Origin: Piper betle | Lineage: Eukaryota; Streptophyta; Magnoliopsida; Piperales; Piperaceae | Direction of reading: 5' to 3' | Length of the DNA stretch: 64,000 nucleotides | NCBI GenBank assembly: GCA_033002965.1 | Contig: JAURVB010014145.1 | Coordinates: 271,278 to 335,277, forward strand | Position numbers and translations under genes: made by a program | Shown here: positions 1 through 11,125 of the stretch, piece by piece | Numbering within the stretch: the stretch's first letter is position 1 | How the letters are laid out: each line of letters begins with the position of its first letter | Notes under the pieces: generated by a model | Databases searched by the model: none | Seen by the model: the letters and a program-made list of their open reading frames with translations, nothing else | What the model was told of the DNA's origin: nothing

Positions 1-2500
1 TAAAAAACTAAAACACTTATCCCTGATATTTTCTCTCACGGACATGGATGTCCTTCCCTTTTTTTGTGGGTGGGCCTATTTAGTAGTTGAAATTTCTATA
101 CAGATAGATAATAAATTGTTGAGTTGGATGGAGCTGACTCACATTCAAATCAGTTTAAATATTAATAAATTGGGCTCGAACTTGTCCGAAAATTAAATTT
201 AATTAAATTCAAATTATTCAATTTAATTTGTTCCACAAGCAAACGGACTTAATGGTACCCGACTAAGTTTACAATATCATAATCCGTATGTCGGCCATTG
301 TGTTTAATGGCAACAATGACGTGCGATATATTGGAGATGTATCAAGAAATATAAAAAAATGAAAAAAAATGATCAATAAACAAATCTTAAATTTTATACA
401 ATGTTTATTTTTTATGCATTCGCATTAAAGCTAGACAAATACTAGTACATTAATAATGTTTACGTATGAAGCAATTTTACATACACCTAACGTCATGTCT
501 TCACCCTATTACAAATATCCAAGTAAGATACGACCAGTGTGCATTGCAAATATAAATAAAGCATGAACCCTAATAAAGCGATTAATTAATTGGGCCGCAC
601 GTAGCCACCTCGATGGGCTAAACATGGGCCCGAATAAATTAGGCCCAGCCGGACTTTTTTTTTTGACAGACTGTTGATGTGCAATTACCAAACGAATAAA
701 ATTAGCACCAAATCCTTAAGAAAAGCACAGTGGGTTATCACCATTCCACCTAAAACGTTGTGACTGGTTGACCTTAAGTGGCTAAACAAAACCATTAATT
801 TTCCCCTCTCACTTTACAAACGAGCATGAAAGATCATTGACCACTTTAATTTCCAGCTTTTACGAATATATTGTTATAAAAAACAAAACTTTCTTCAATA
901 TCCTTATTAAAAATTTTAAGTTTAAATCAAATTATACATATGATAAAACCATCAATATAACATTTTAATTTTTATCAGATTAAATCATAAAGAAATAAAA
1001 TTAAATAACAAAAGTGTATCTGAATTCATAAAAGAAAATTAATTCTTTTCTTTTTAAGAATTTAATATTCTAAATTTAATACTAATTTTTAAGATCAAGG
1101 TTTCTGAATAATGAGATATAAATTTAGGAACCATAACCCCTTATTTATAGTTTTAGTTTTCATAATTTTACTTTAACCCGTCGTGAACAGAAAAGTTATA
1201 AAAATGATATTTACGCATTAAATCTATACCTATATTAATAGCAATAAATTTTAACTTTAATAGATTAATTAAATTTAAGTCAAATATTAAATAACACTAT
1301 ATAATACAATTCTAAATATCATATATATATTTATATTCAAATATCTATCGTATATTCGTTAAGAAACAAACTATGAAGTGAAGGGGGCGGCCGTTGTGGG
1401 CATTTTTTATCTTCTACAAATCATGTGTACCGTGCTATATTTTCTACAGGGCTCTTCAATGTCACGAAGGTGTGGCTTCATGTTCTAGAACACTAGAAGG
1501 GATCGCATGTCATATCCAGTTTCCGGTGCAGACATCCAAAGTCCACTCCAGTACAGTCGGAAAAGAAACAACAAGAAAAACGGGTCTGTGATGATAAGGA
1601 AGAGCACGAACTCAAAATACGAAGAAGAAATTAACAACGTGCCTGATTAATGGCATTAGCTTTTGAAATGCACAGCATGCAATCCAATACCGAGAAGGAG
1701 AGAAAAGTTTCCCGTCAGCACCTCTGCACCAGGGAGGTAACCTACCATTGCAGAAAAAAATCCAGATTCAATTATCTCGGTTGAATATCGGCTGGGAAAA
1801 GTATGGCATGCAAAGAGCTGTCTACATTTGGCAGGTACCTCCATTTCCAGCCACCCTCCCCCAAATTAGAGTCAGAGACACTCTTGGTCATTAGCACCTA
1901 CTTAATGGGTCATCAATCCGTAAATTCTGTTGTTATCCCGACCAAATCATGCATTGACGGTACTAGTTATATTAATATATTATACTGTGCATATCTAAAG
2001 CTGCAAACTACTGCTTACGTGAGTACATGAGCTCAATTGAAGCGTTTTGGTTGGTAGATTGAAGAACAGACAACGAGATAACTTCCCCCAACCTTCAAGG
2101 ACGCCGAATGGACAAGACGCTGGGCACGGGTCTATTAACTTAACTGTAGGCCTATGTTAGGTGTACAGTAGTACTGCTTCGTTTGCTCTCTTCTTCGCAT
2201 ATATTGCCAAATCTAAAAACTCCAAAACAACTCCCTCGTTCTAATCCTTGTTGACTTAACACTTTAAATGATGATTAGTCCGCTTAATTACCATATCCTT
2301 ACATTCACAAATCCACGTGGAGGATCGAAGTTGGAGTCGTAGACAAGCAAGCCCAATTTAGGACGACAATCTATAAACAATGGAAATTAAACGAAAGCAA
2401 GCAAGGGAACGGCAGCACTTGTAAGTTTTAAACCAGTGCGCTCCGTTAATGACTGCCCACGTCCGCCATTAATACCACCTCTCTCGGGTGTTAGGCAGTC
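1..2500. other. AT-rich intergenic DNA without a supported gene
   Basis: Only short, unrelated open frames occur here, and none shows a recognisable domain or plausible splice structure. Composition is AT-rich with short homopolymers. I see no clear transposon ends in this stretch. Confidence 0.6.
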
Positions 2501-2516
2501 TTCGACTAATCCTTGT

Positions 2517-3140
2517 TAGGACTCTTAAACGAGCAAGAGAGCCGATCTCAACTTGAATTCAAAATCGGCTTTAATAATACGAAATTCATTCGAATTTAGC
2601 TCGAGATTGAACGAGTTTTAAACATGTATGCTCGAGTTCGATTCGAATATTTTTTATATTATTCGAACTCGACTCAAAGTTAAATACATTTAAATTGTTT
2701 AATTTTGACGAACTCAAACGCAACTCGTTCGTGAACTCGAAGTCAAAAATTTAAAGAGCTCAAACTTAGCTCGTTCGTGAGCTTGAAATCAACTCAATTA
2801 TAAAATATAAAGTAATTCACTTAAAAAAATCCTCTGGGCCTTCAACTTGAATATCTCTTATCTAAGTTATTTTAGTACTTTATTACTATATAGGATATAA
2901 ATAAATATAATTAGTTACCATTAAAATTATTAGTATATATATATAATATAAAGGTTGTATTATTATATTATTTTATCAAGTCGAGTACGAGTCGAACTAC
3001 AAATTGATTTCGAATCAAGTTTAAGTTATAACTGAGTTGAGTCAAGTCAAACAATGTCTTGTTTAAACTCGGCTCAAAAAATTCAAGTTCGAGTTAAAGT
3101 TTAAATTCGATCATTTAAATATCTTTCGAGGTGAGTCAAA
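2517..3140. mobile_element. Decayed hAT-MITE-like repeat rich in CTCGA motifs
   Basis: The left edge (TTAGGACTCTTAAACGAGC) resembles the start of the two better preserved elements at 22711 and 53243. The interior has the same scattered CTCGA/TCGAACTCG motifs and a similar AT-rich centre with a (TA) tract near 2935. The right end is not sharp and I find no target duplication. This is best read as an old, diverged relative of those elements. Confidence 0.4.
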
Positions 3141-3305
3141 TCCGGCATAACGAATTAACTTGCTAAATTAGTGGCCCACTCCCAACCCACACCCAAGCTC
3201 GCCGTTAACCTCCGACGTAGCAACTCGTTCCAAACCCACCTCTCTCCCTCCACCATTAAAACCCATCCCCATCGACCCAAGACTGAGCTTTGCCCCCCTC
3301 GATCA

Positions 3306-3353
3306 ATGGCGTCTCTGCTCGCTGGTTCCGAAGCTGCCCCCTCAACTCCTTAG
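3306..3353 (+). promoter_or_regulatory. Upstream ORF in the leader of the LRR receptor-like kinase
   Basis: A complete 15-codon ORF (MASLLAGSEAAPSTP, then TAG) ends 70 bases before the kinase start codon. The leader around it is C/T-rich (CTCTCTCCCTCCACC), as plant 5' leaders often are. If transcription starts upstream of 3306, this uORF would be read first and could dampen kinase translation. The transcription start is not visible, so the effect is inference. Confidence 0.4.
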
Positions 3354-3423
3354 CCTGTCCTTGCCCATCAGCTTCGACTTCTACGGTTTTATTTTTTGGC
3401 CGTCTTCTTCTTCTTCTTCTTCC

Positions 3424-6074
3424 ATGGCCGGTGCAAGAGTGGGAGCTAGCATGTGGAGGCTCTTGCTCTTGGTTTTGCTTTGTTTCCTCGTTATGGCTGA
3501 GCCCAGATGCGAGACCGGTGATGGGGGCATTGTTCTGAGGGCGTTTAGCTCAGTTTCCGGATTCAACGACGGGTTATACTCGTCGATTGTTCGAGATGGT
3601 TGTGAGGTGAGGGAGATCAAACTACCCGGGAGGAACCTCACCGGAGCTGTCTCATGGACGTCCCTCACCAACTTGTCGAGTCTAGAAGTTGTGGACTTGT
3701 CAATGAATATGTTGAAGGGCTCTGTTCCAGGGAGGTTCTGGTCCATGGCGAGCTTGCAGCACGTTAACCTCGCCGGTAACCGGATCGGCGGCATGGTTCG
3801 GTACGAGATTAGTCCCAACTCTTCGTCTTCTCCTCTCTCTAAGCTACACCTGCTCAACCTCTCCGACAACCGCTTCACCAAATCCATCCACCTGACCGGC
3901 TTCTCTAGCCTTCAAACCCTGGATCTCTCCCACAACAACCTGAGGTCCCTCCCCTATGGCCTGGACAATCTCGCCGACCTCAAGCACCTTGATCTCTCCT
4001 GCTGCAACATCTCCGGCTCTGCTATGGGGCTGTCCAAGTTGAAATCTTTGGTCTACCTCGACGTATCCAAGAATGCCATGAACGGCTCCTTCCCCTCCGA
4101 CTTCCCCTCCCTCCATAGCATCCGTTTCCTGAACATATCCATGAACAACTTCTCCATCTCGTCCGAGAGCACAGCCAACTTCAGCCCCTCTGCCTTCATA
4201 GAGGCCAACATTGCCGTCTTTCTCAAATCACCCCCGCCGCCTTCTCCCGATCTCGACCGCCATCATCGCCGTCGATCCACTAGCGGCGACTCTTCACGCA
4301 TGAAGGCGCACAACTTGACCGAGATCCACAAGCGCAAGTCGAGCCGTCGCCGAGATAAAGAACTGATCATCGGCTCTGCCTCTTCGGCTGCAATGGTGGT
4401 GGCAGTAGCTGCTCTATGCTTATGTTTATGCAGCAGCAGAAGGAGGAGGATTCAGAGGAAGAAGAAGAAATGGGCCATCACGAAGCCGCAACGACCGTTC
4501 CAGGCCATCCGAGCGGCCAAGTACACCTCGGGCCCCTTCTCCTTCGAGACCGAGTCCGGCAACTGGGAGGCCGAGGTGAAGGACCCAGCGTCGGCGCTGG
4601 TGGTGATGTTCGAGAAGCCGCTGATGCGCCTCACCTTCTTGGACCTCCTCGCCGCCACCTCCGGCTTCGGCCGGGAGTCTCAGCTGGCCGAGGCCCGGCG
4701 CGGCCCTGTCTACAGGGCGGTGCTCCCCGGCGACGTCCACGTCGCGATCAAGGTGCTCGATCGAGCCCGGGACATCACCACTGACGCCGCCGCTGGTTTG
4801 TTCGGGGAGCTCGCCGACGTCCGCCACCCCAACCTCCTTCCCCTCGCCGGCTACTGCATCGCAGGTACCGTATAAGGGGTATTTTCGTCATTATTGAGTT
4901 TGTTTTTTGTAGTAAATACTGGACCAAGATTTAGGTGAGGCTTAGGTCAGAAATTTAAATTGCTTGTTTCCCGTGAACTCTGTTACATGTGCCCCCACAG
5001 TTATATCTGTGCTTCAAATAAATCTAAATTATAGCATATATGTGTGTTATACATTTGTTGTTTATTCTTAGCATTGGGCATTGGAATTGTATAAAGCACG
5101 GGGAATAAAAAGCTAGTTAAGTAGTAGTTTGTTGTTTGTTGGGGGCAGAGGTTAGTGACTTTGGTGAAGCTAATGAGCTTTTTTATTTGATTGTAGTCTG
5201 ACTACTGTGTGCATTTCTAATGCCACTTACCCTGCTAAGATTTAATTTTTTATGAGGTTTCTTTATGAATTTAAACGTTCTAGTGATAGTAGTAGATTGT
5301 ATAAACTATGTTAATATTTGGACGTACATGTGGTTGAATATTGTACGTAGGGAAGGAGAAGCTTGCATTGACGGAGTATATGGCGAACGGCGACTTGCAC
5401 CGTTGGCTTCACGAGCCGCCAGCCGGCCACCCCAATCTGGAGGACTGGAGCACCGACACCTGGGAGAACCCCACCGGTGCAGGCACAGAGCGGTCGATGG
5501 GGTGGACCATGCGCCACCGGATCGCCCTCGGCACCGCCCGGGGACTGGCCTTTCTCCACCATGCCGGCGCACGCCCTCTCGTCCATGGCCATGTCGTTGC
5601 CACCAATGTCCTCCTCGACGAGGACTTTGAGCCGCGGCTCGCCGATTTCGGGCTATCCACAGAGGCCGGAGAGACGGCGATACAATCGGACGTGTATGAT
5701 TTTGGAGTGGTGTTGTTCGAGCTGCTGACCGGCCGGACGGGGTCGGAAGAGATGGTGGCCGAAGTGAGGAAGTTGGTAAAGGATAGAGAGGGGAGGAGGC
5801 ACTCGACCGGAGGTTGGAGGTATATTGAATGAAGTATTTCCCCGTTTTCACATAATTACTCTTATCTATTTTTAATCGTAATTAGCTATCTCGGTTATAT
5901 AACATGATTTATTAATTTTTTTATTAGGAGTCGGCCCACGGAGAATCGGTGGCTGAGATGGCAGAGGCGCTCCGGGTAGGGTACCTATGCACGGCGGAGC
6001 CGCCGGAGAAGCGGCCAACGATGCAGCAGGTGGTGGGAATGCTCAAAGACGTCGTCCACACTCGTAGATACTGA
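3424..6074 (+). CDS. LRR receptor-like kinase, CaMRLK/MEE62-like, probable pseudokinase; one frame break
   Basis: This is a membrane receptor-like protein, modelled in three exons: 3424-4864, 5351-5819 and 5928-6074 (all GT-AG). It has a signal peptide at about residues 10-28 ([18 protein letters not shown]), LRRs at about 70-290 (LxxLxLSxNxL pattern), a membrane span at about 313-338 followed by [11 protein letters not shown], and a kinase-like domain from about 403. The VAIK lysine is about K443 and DFG about 579-581. The HRD motif reads HGH (about 559-561), the glycine loop is degenerate and no APE motif is seen, so phosphotransfer is doubtful. The reading frame breaks in exon 2 at the G4 run 5790-5793. 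One extra G restores ...[13 protein letters not shown] and makes the total 2058 nt (685 aa), joining [20 protein letters not shown] in exon 3. The ATG at 3451 is an alternative start. The family assignment is from recall of Arabidopsis At5g45800. Confidence 0.8.
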
Positions 6075-6710
6075 GATACACGATGGGCATATTTGGCATT
6101 CAGCACGTGGTTAGATAGGATTTTGGAGGGATCTTGTCGAAAGTACGCAAACCCGGGTGGGAAGGTTCCAAATGTTGGCCCCAAGCTTGTCTTTATATTA
6201 TTTTTTGGATTCGATATCTATCTTTTGCTTTTTGGTTGTTCTTGGCATGATCTTACTTGTATTTTGTTATCTTGTTCGTGGAAAGAATATGAGGCCAGGA
6301 GCTTAGAAAAGCATAACAAAGATCCCAAGATGATACATAATTTCTTTCTTTCCCGCTGCCCGGCCTGCCCGACTGATAATATGCTTATCTTTTTGGTCGT
6401 CTTGACCCTTTGCTGCCCTTATTGCAAGGTAACTTTGGTCGCCGTGACGAAATTGATGGGGTACTTTTTGTCTCAAGTGCGGACATAACCACATGGAGTC
6501 TATTATGGCCATCTTGTGTGCTCCTGCTTCCCTTTCCGTTATTTGCCGATCATTTTTATTTATACGATGATCATCATGATCGGTGTGATTAAGTGAGCCG
6601 CCATGCAATCAACGTTGATCGGCGATCAAAGGTTAGACAACTATTTATCCTCTGACATCGTTTTATCCTCAAAGGTCAAATTATACGTGGCATAAGTACA
6701 TGATGACCGA
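6075..6710. other. 3' flank of the LRR kinase gene
   Basis: The sequence after the kinase stop codon is mixed in composition and contains only short frames. It probably includes the 3' UTR of the kinase. I see no other gene. Confidence 0.45.
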
Positions 6711-6711
6711 T

Positions 6712-7210
6712 GTATATATATATAAAAAAGAACCGTTACGGTGCTGCTTTGGCATAGATATGGGCCGTTAAATTAAAATAACTTAGATTTCACGTTTGCC
6801 TTAGACCTGCCCACCGTGGTCTTAGCTAGCCACCAACCCGCCAACTGTGGCCCCCTCTCTCCCCCCCACCCGCCTCAAGCCGCCGTGATTGGGAGAAGGG
6901 GGAACGCTGGGAGGGGGGCGTTGTGGCGGCAACAGGGGGTTGGAAGGGGGCGGTCGGGGCAAGGCGGCCACAACACCAGGTAGGGCGGGGCTGGCGACGG
7001 GTGGCAAGATGGGAGGCCATAGCGGCTTGGGGCGGGCAGGGAGGGACCGCAGTCATCGTGGCCGGTAAGGGGGCCGCCGGTGAGAGGCAAGGGGGAAGAG
7101 GGGGTGGCGGCTGGCAGGGAATGTAGTGGGTGGGCGGGTCTAGGGTGGGTGTGAAGTTTGGGCTACTAGATTTCAATCCAACGGCCCAGATTTGACAGCA
7201 CACCATATAC
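6712..7210. mobile_element. Small TIR element with GC-rich core, double-hairpin family
   Basis: A (TA) tract at 6712-6722 borders a left end containing GTGCTG and then GGGCCGTTAAATT. The right end, read in reverse complement, gives GTGCTGTCAAATCTGGGCCG followed by TTGGATTGAAATCTAG. The two ends thus form imperfect inverted repeats. The core (about 6830-7130) is very GC-rich and gives long but composition-driven frames on both strands. The GGCCGTT/AATCCAACGGCC motif links it to the elements at 14 kb and 42-48 kb. Confidence 0.5.
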
Positions 7211-7370
7211 TACTAAAAGGAGGTAGGGCACCATGTGTTTATCAACAAGTTTCTTCACACAAATCATGGTTTGGGGATATTTTCCTTTTTCAGACAACAA
7301 CAAAAAATTATAGAACTTTGTCAGGAAAAAGAGTGATTCTTATCCTTAGACTTTTGCAAAGATGTTCAGG

Positions 7371-7764
7371 GTAACGACCAAACCCAAAGTACAATATAAT
7401 GGGTCTAAAGTGTTAGATATATAACTAAGTTGAGGGATCACATAATCTACCTACTTTAGAAAATTTTGTCCCAAAAATTCTAACCCTTGGCCCTTTATTA
7501 GCCCCATCCTACGATCTTATTTTAACCCGTGAGCGACAGCCTAGCTAACGTCCCTAGTCCAATAATTTAGCCCACTATCTAACACGTAACCAATTTGTTC
7601 TGATACCATTTATAATGACTCGGCCCAAAGTGCAACGTAATAGACATAAGTTATTTTTAAAAATAATTAATCCAAATTAAAGATCTACTGTCTATTTCAC
7701 TTATGAAGAGAATTTTTTCCTCGTAGTAGGTATTAGATGTGAAACTAAGTTGAAGGATCTCACA
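7371..7764 (-). mobile_element. TRIM-type miniature LTR retrotransposon, minus-strand copy
   Basis: Read on the minus strand, this matches the element at 50687-51248. An LTR-like block (7611-7764) ends towards CTCACA. Next to it is the primer-binding-site complement GTTCTGATACCA (7597-7608), then an internal part (about 7443-7596) matching the cognate internal region, and a second, internally deleted LTR (7371-7442, beginning GTAACGACC). It has no coding capacity. The copy is diverged and the left LTR is shortened. Confidence 0.6.
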
Positions 7765-7914
7765 TTCAACTACAAGTTTAATCTTTTCATTTTTTAAAAT
7801 AAAATTTATATATATATATTTTTAAATTTTTTTTTAATATTTATTCGGAAAAAAATCAGAAACGTGGGCAGTGAAGGGTGGCTAAACAAGAGTCACAAAA
7901 TCGTTTTCAAGAAA

Positions 7915-8020
7915 AGCCCAATGGGCCTACACAAGCTGGACCACTTAACAGCCCTTTTCCAGCCAACCAAGCCCAATTAAAACAACAAAGCCGGCCCATC
8001 TAGCAATCCATAAACCCTAA
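7915..8020 (+). promoter_or_regulatory. Site II (TGGGCC/GGCCCA) and telo-box promoter elements of RPL11
   Basis: TGGGCC lies at 7922-7927, with AGCCCA just before it (7915-7920). GGCCCA lies at 7993-7998 and the telo-box AAACCCTAA at 8012-8020, about 120 bases before the start codon. The pairing of site II elements with a telo-box is a known signature of plant ribosomal-protein promoters and drives expression in dividing cells. Just downstream the leader holds a 21-bp direct duplication (8074-8094 and 8095-8115). Confidence 0.65.
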
Positions 8021-8140
8021 TTCGTCACCCTCTCGATCTCCATATTTTAGGGTTTCTCGCCGTCTTCTCCCATCGCCGTCCCCAATTGTCGCTTCGCCGT
8101 CCCCAATTGTCGCTTCGCCGTCTTCTTCCCAGGCTCAACA

Positions 8141-10147
8141 ATGGTATCTCTCCATGTCCATCACTTCGTCTTTGATAGTTTTCCATGTGTTTTTTTGGCG
8201 GTTTTTTGTTTCGTTGTGAATAGTTGGTGATAAGGTTTGTTGGTAATGGGGATGGTGGTAGGCGTCGGAGAAGAAGCAATCGAACCCGATGAGGGAGATC
8301 AAAGTCCAGAAACTTGTCCTTAACATCTCTGTTGGTGAGAGCGGTGACCGTCTCACCAAGGCCGCTAAGGTACTATCGCCTTTGTCTTCTTTTTTCTTCT
8401 TCTTCTCTGTAGTCGTTCATGTGAAGATTTGATTTTTGCCTGTAGTATTAGTAGTAGTTTTTACTGCAATATAAGATGTGGTGAATGGAAAACGTTTGTG
8501 GATAGTAGTGTTCGTATTTACACGATGCTGCCGGTCAAGTTTGTGTGCCTTCATTACATGTCCTGGAGTTATGTGGTCATGTGTTTTTTAGTTGTGTATA
8601 CAAGAATATTGTGAGGTGAAAAATGATGGGAAGGTAAATTTGATTATCTAAAATCGTGGGTAGATGTCAATGTTGGTTTTTACAGGATGCTTCCGGTCAA
8701 GTTTGCTTATTCATTACATATGAATTGGCATATGTTTTAGTTGTCAATACAAGTGTATTGGTGATGGTTTTGATGAAAGTTGATGCCAGGTGGTGTTATG
8801 ATGATCTTTGTTGTGTTTGACGTTGTGGAAATTGTATGCTCACTTCAATGGCATTATGTTACTTGCATTGGCATTAGCCGCTGTAATTAATGCTTACCGT
8901 ATTTTAGGTCTTGGAGCAGCTGAGTGGACAGACTCCTGTCTTCTCTAAAGGTATTTTATTTGCTGAAGACTTGTTTTCGTTTATGTTTTGTTGGTGTTTC
9001 TTATTGTTGGTTAACCTAGTTCTAATGTTTGTGTTATTCTGTTTTGTAGCGAGATACACTGTTCGATCTTTTGGAATCAGGCGAAATGAGAAAATTGCCT
9101 GCTATGTCACAGTTAGGGGTGACAAGGCAATGCAGCTTCTGGAGAGTGGCCTTAAGGTGAAGGAATATGAACTGCTGAGAAGGAACTTTAGCGAAAGTGG
9201 ATGTTTTGGGTTTGGCATTCAGGAGCATATTGATCTTGGAATCAAGTAAGCCCATTTTGACTTTCTTCTTTTATAGTTGATTCGGTTCTATTTGTTTTGT
9301 TGTGTCTTCACTGAAGATTCTGACCAGTGAGATAACCACCGATATGTACTTGCTACTCTGAGTTTTTTCATTAAGTATAATTGTATATGCGAACCTAGTG
9401 TTACTGTGTAATCTTTGTTGAAGTTCTAGGAAAGTAAGTTAAACAGAGGTAAAACAGAAAATTCGTGATGGTGTGCTTTTTCTATTGCTGTGTGATATTC
9501 AAGTGATGAGTTACTTGTTATGCCCATTTGATACTACTTTTTGTCCCATGAACCATTCCTCGTTTAAGTGTGTTCGTGTGGCAGTTGAAGTTGCTATTCC
9601 ATTTGGCTGCGAGGCTAAAATAATTACTTTGGCATATTGCTGTGAGTATAGTTTGCATCTTTTTTATTACAAAGGTGAGGTTCTAATATTTGGTTTTTGC
9701 CATAACATGAAATCTTATTGCATGGAATTTTGTTCAATTACATGTTCAACTTAGAAAATACAGTCTAATGGTTAGTTGTATGCGATGTTTGTTCACTTGC
9801 TTGGTTCTTTTGCTTTGATGGCTTATATCTCATGGTGAATATTGTGTCTTTATCCATTTTGCCATGTTTCCCTCAACTGTGTTGACACTTGATATTATTA
9901 TTTTTTTGCACTAAAGTTTATTTTGTTATTTTGGGCTGCTATATGCAGGTATGATCCTTCGACTGGCATCTATGGTATGGACTTCTATGTGGTTTTGGAG
10001 CGCCCTGGCTACCGTGTTGCCAGGCGCAAGCGCTGCAAGTCCCATGTTGGTATCCACCATCGAGTCACTAAGGAGGATGCGATGAAGTGGTTCCAAGTGA
10101 AATATGAGGGAGTGATCCTCAATAAATCTCAAGCCATTACTGGTTAA
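8141..10147 (+). CDS. RPL11: 60S ribosomal protein L11 (uL5)
   Basis: RPL11 (uL5) is a large-subunit protein of the central protuberance that contacts 5S rRNA. Five exons can be modelled: 8141-8143, 8262-8369, 8908-8950, 9050-9245 and 9949-10147, all with GT-AG introns. Exon 1 is only the ATG; exon 2 continues [20 protein letters not shown]. Later exons give [39 protein letters not shown] and a C-terminus ending [13 protein letters not shown]. The spliced length is 549 nt, or 182 aa, equal to the usual plant L11 length, with no frame break. An ATG-only first exon after a site II/telo-box promoter is typical of plant ribosomal-protein genes. Family membership is near certain from the conserved blocks. 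Confidence 0.96.
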
Positions 10148-11125
10148 TCCAGTGTTGAGGATAAGCTACTCGAGTGTCTTAGTGGCTGCCACAAGTTGAA
10201 TATTACCTTTTTGCAATTTTGTTTGCTTTACTTTGGATCTTATGTGCTTTATCAGTATCAGTTTCTATGTCCTTTTATGAATTAAAAAACTGGTTTTTAA
10301 CATTCAAGGCTGGACAGATTTCAGTTTATTCCGTGGCCTTGTTTATCCAAGAGCGTGGTATTTTTTAGGTTGTCTGGTTTGAGGACGGGAATTGCTATAA
10401 ATATGCACTGCCTAAATATCCGGACCTTTTCTCGCTTTGTGATAATCCATGAACTTGCATGCTTGTAAAATTATTGAAGCCCGTTTAACTTAATCTCTTA
10501 TTACTGAGAAAATGAAATGCAAATGCTCGAATGCCTTCAGTTCACAATGTTACCCTTTATGTTGCATAAAGAAGAGAAATTTCTTCCAAAGCAGAAAAAA
10601 ATGAGGAAGTCTGGGAAGGAATGGGTCGAAGCCATTTATTTTATTCCTGAAAAGATAAAAAGTAAGAGGCCACTGTCTTGGTTTGGCTGAGACCACGACA
10701 CGTGCGGATTGTGTCACGGGCCAATTCGTGTGTTTTCTTATACGAAACAAGATTCTGATGATCAATCGAATTAACTTGCCCCACATCGCCGATTACTGGA
10801 CCCTCCACTCAAAACCTCCTGAAAAGCTTTGTACTTATCGTCTTGAGTTCCAAACGAGTTAAGATCAAAGCAGGGGCTGCTCTCTCACTCTCTCTTTCAC
10901 ATTCACATCAATGGTCTGAACAGCTCTGGGTACGATGCGTGTTGTTTGTCTTATGCTCCTGCCCACCCACTCCCTCCATCTCTAGACATCATTACTTCCT
11001 TCTCTCCTCCTTCCTCTACCCTCCACCGGTGAGCTCTCTGAAGTGTGCGGGTGAGGGAGCTGCTTTGATCCGTCGCGTGGGAGAGTGGAGTCCTTGAGGA
11101 TCTGGGTTTCCCAGTTCGTTTGAAA
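10148..11125. other. RPL11 3' flank and RLCK 5' flank
   Basis: No separate gene is supported here. The first few hundred bases are probably the RPL11 3' UTR. The CT-rich stretch at about 10970-11030 looks like the leader of the following kinase gene. Confidence 0.5.

Noticed and set aside
1394..2030. Short ORFs upstream of the LRR kinase gene
   Set aside because: No domain, start context or splice evidence; lengths are those expected by chance.
3381..4827. Minus-strand and alternative-frame ORFs over the LRR kinase exon
   Set aside because: Shadows of a GC-rich coding exon; the plus-strand frame carries the recognisable LRR and kinase motifs.
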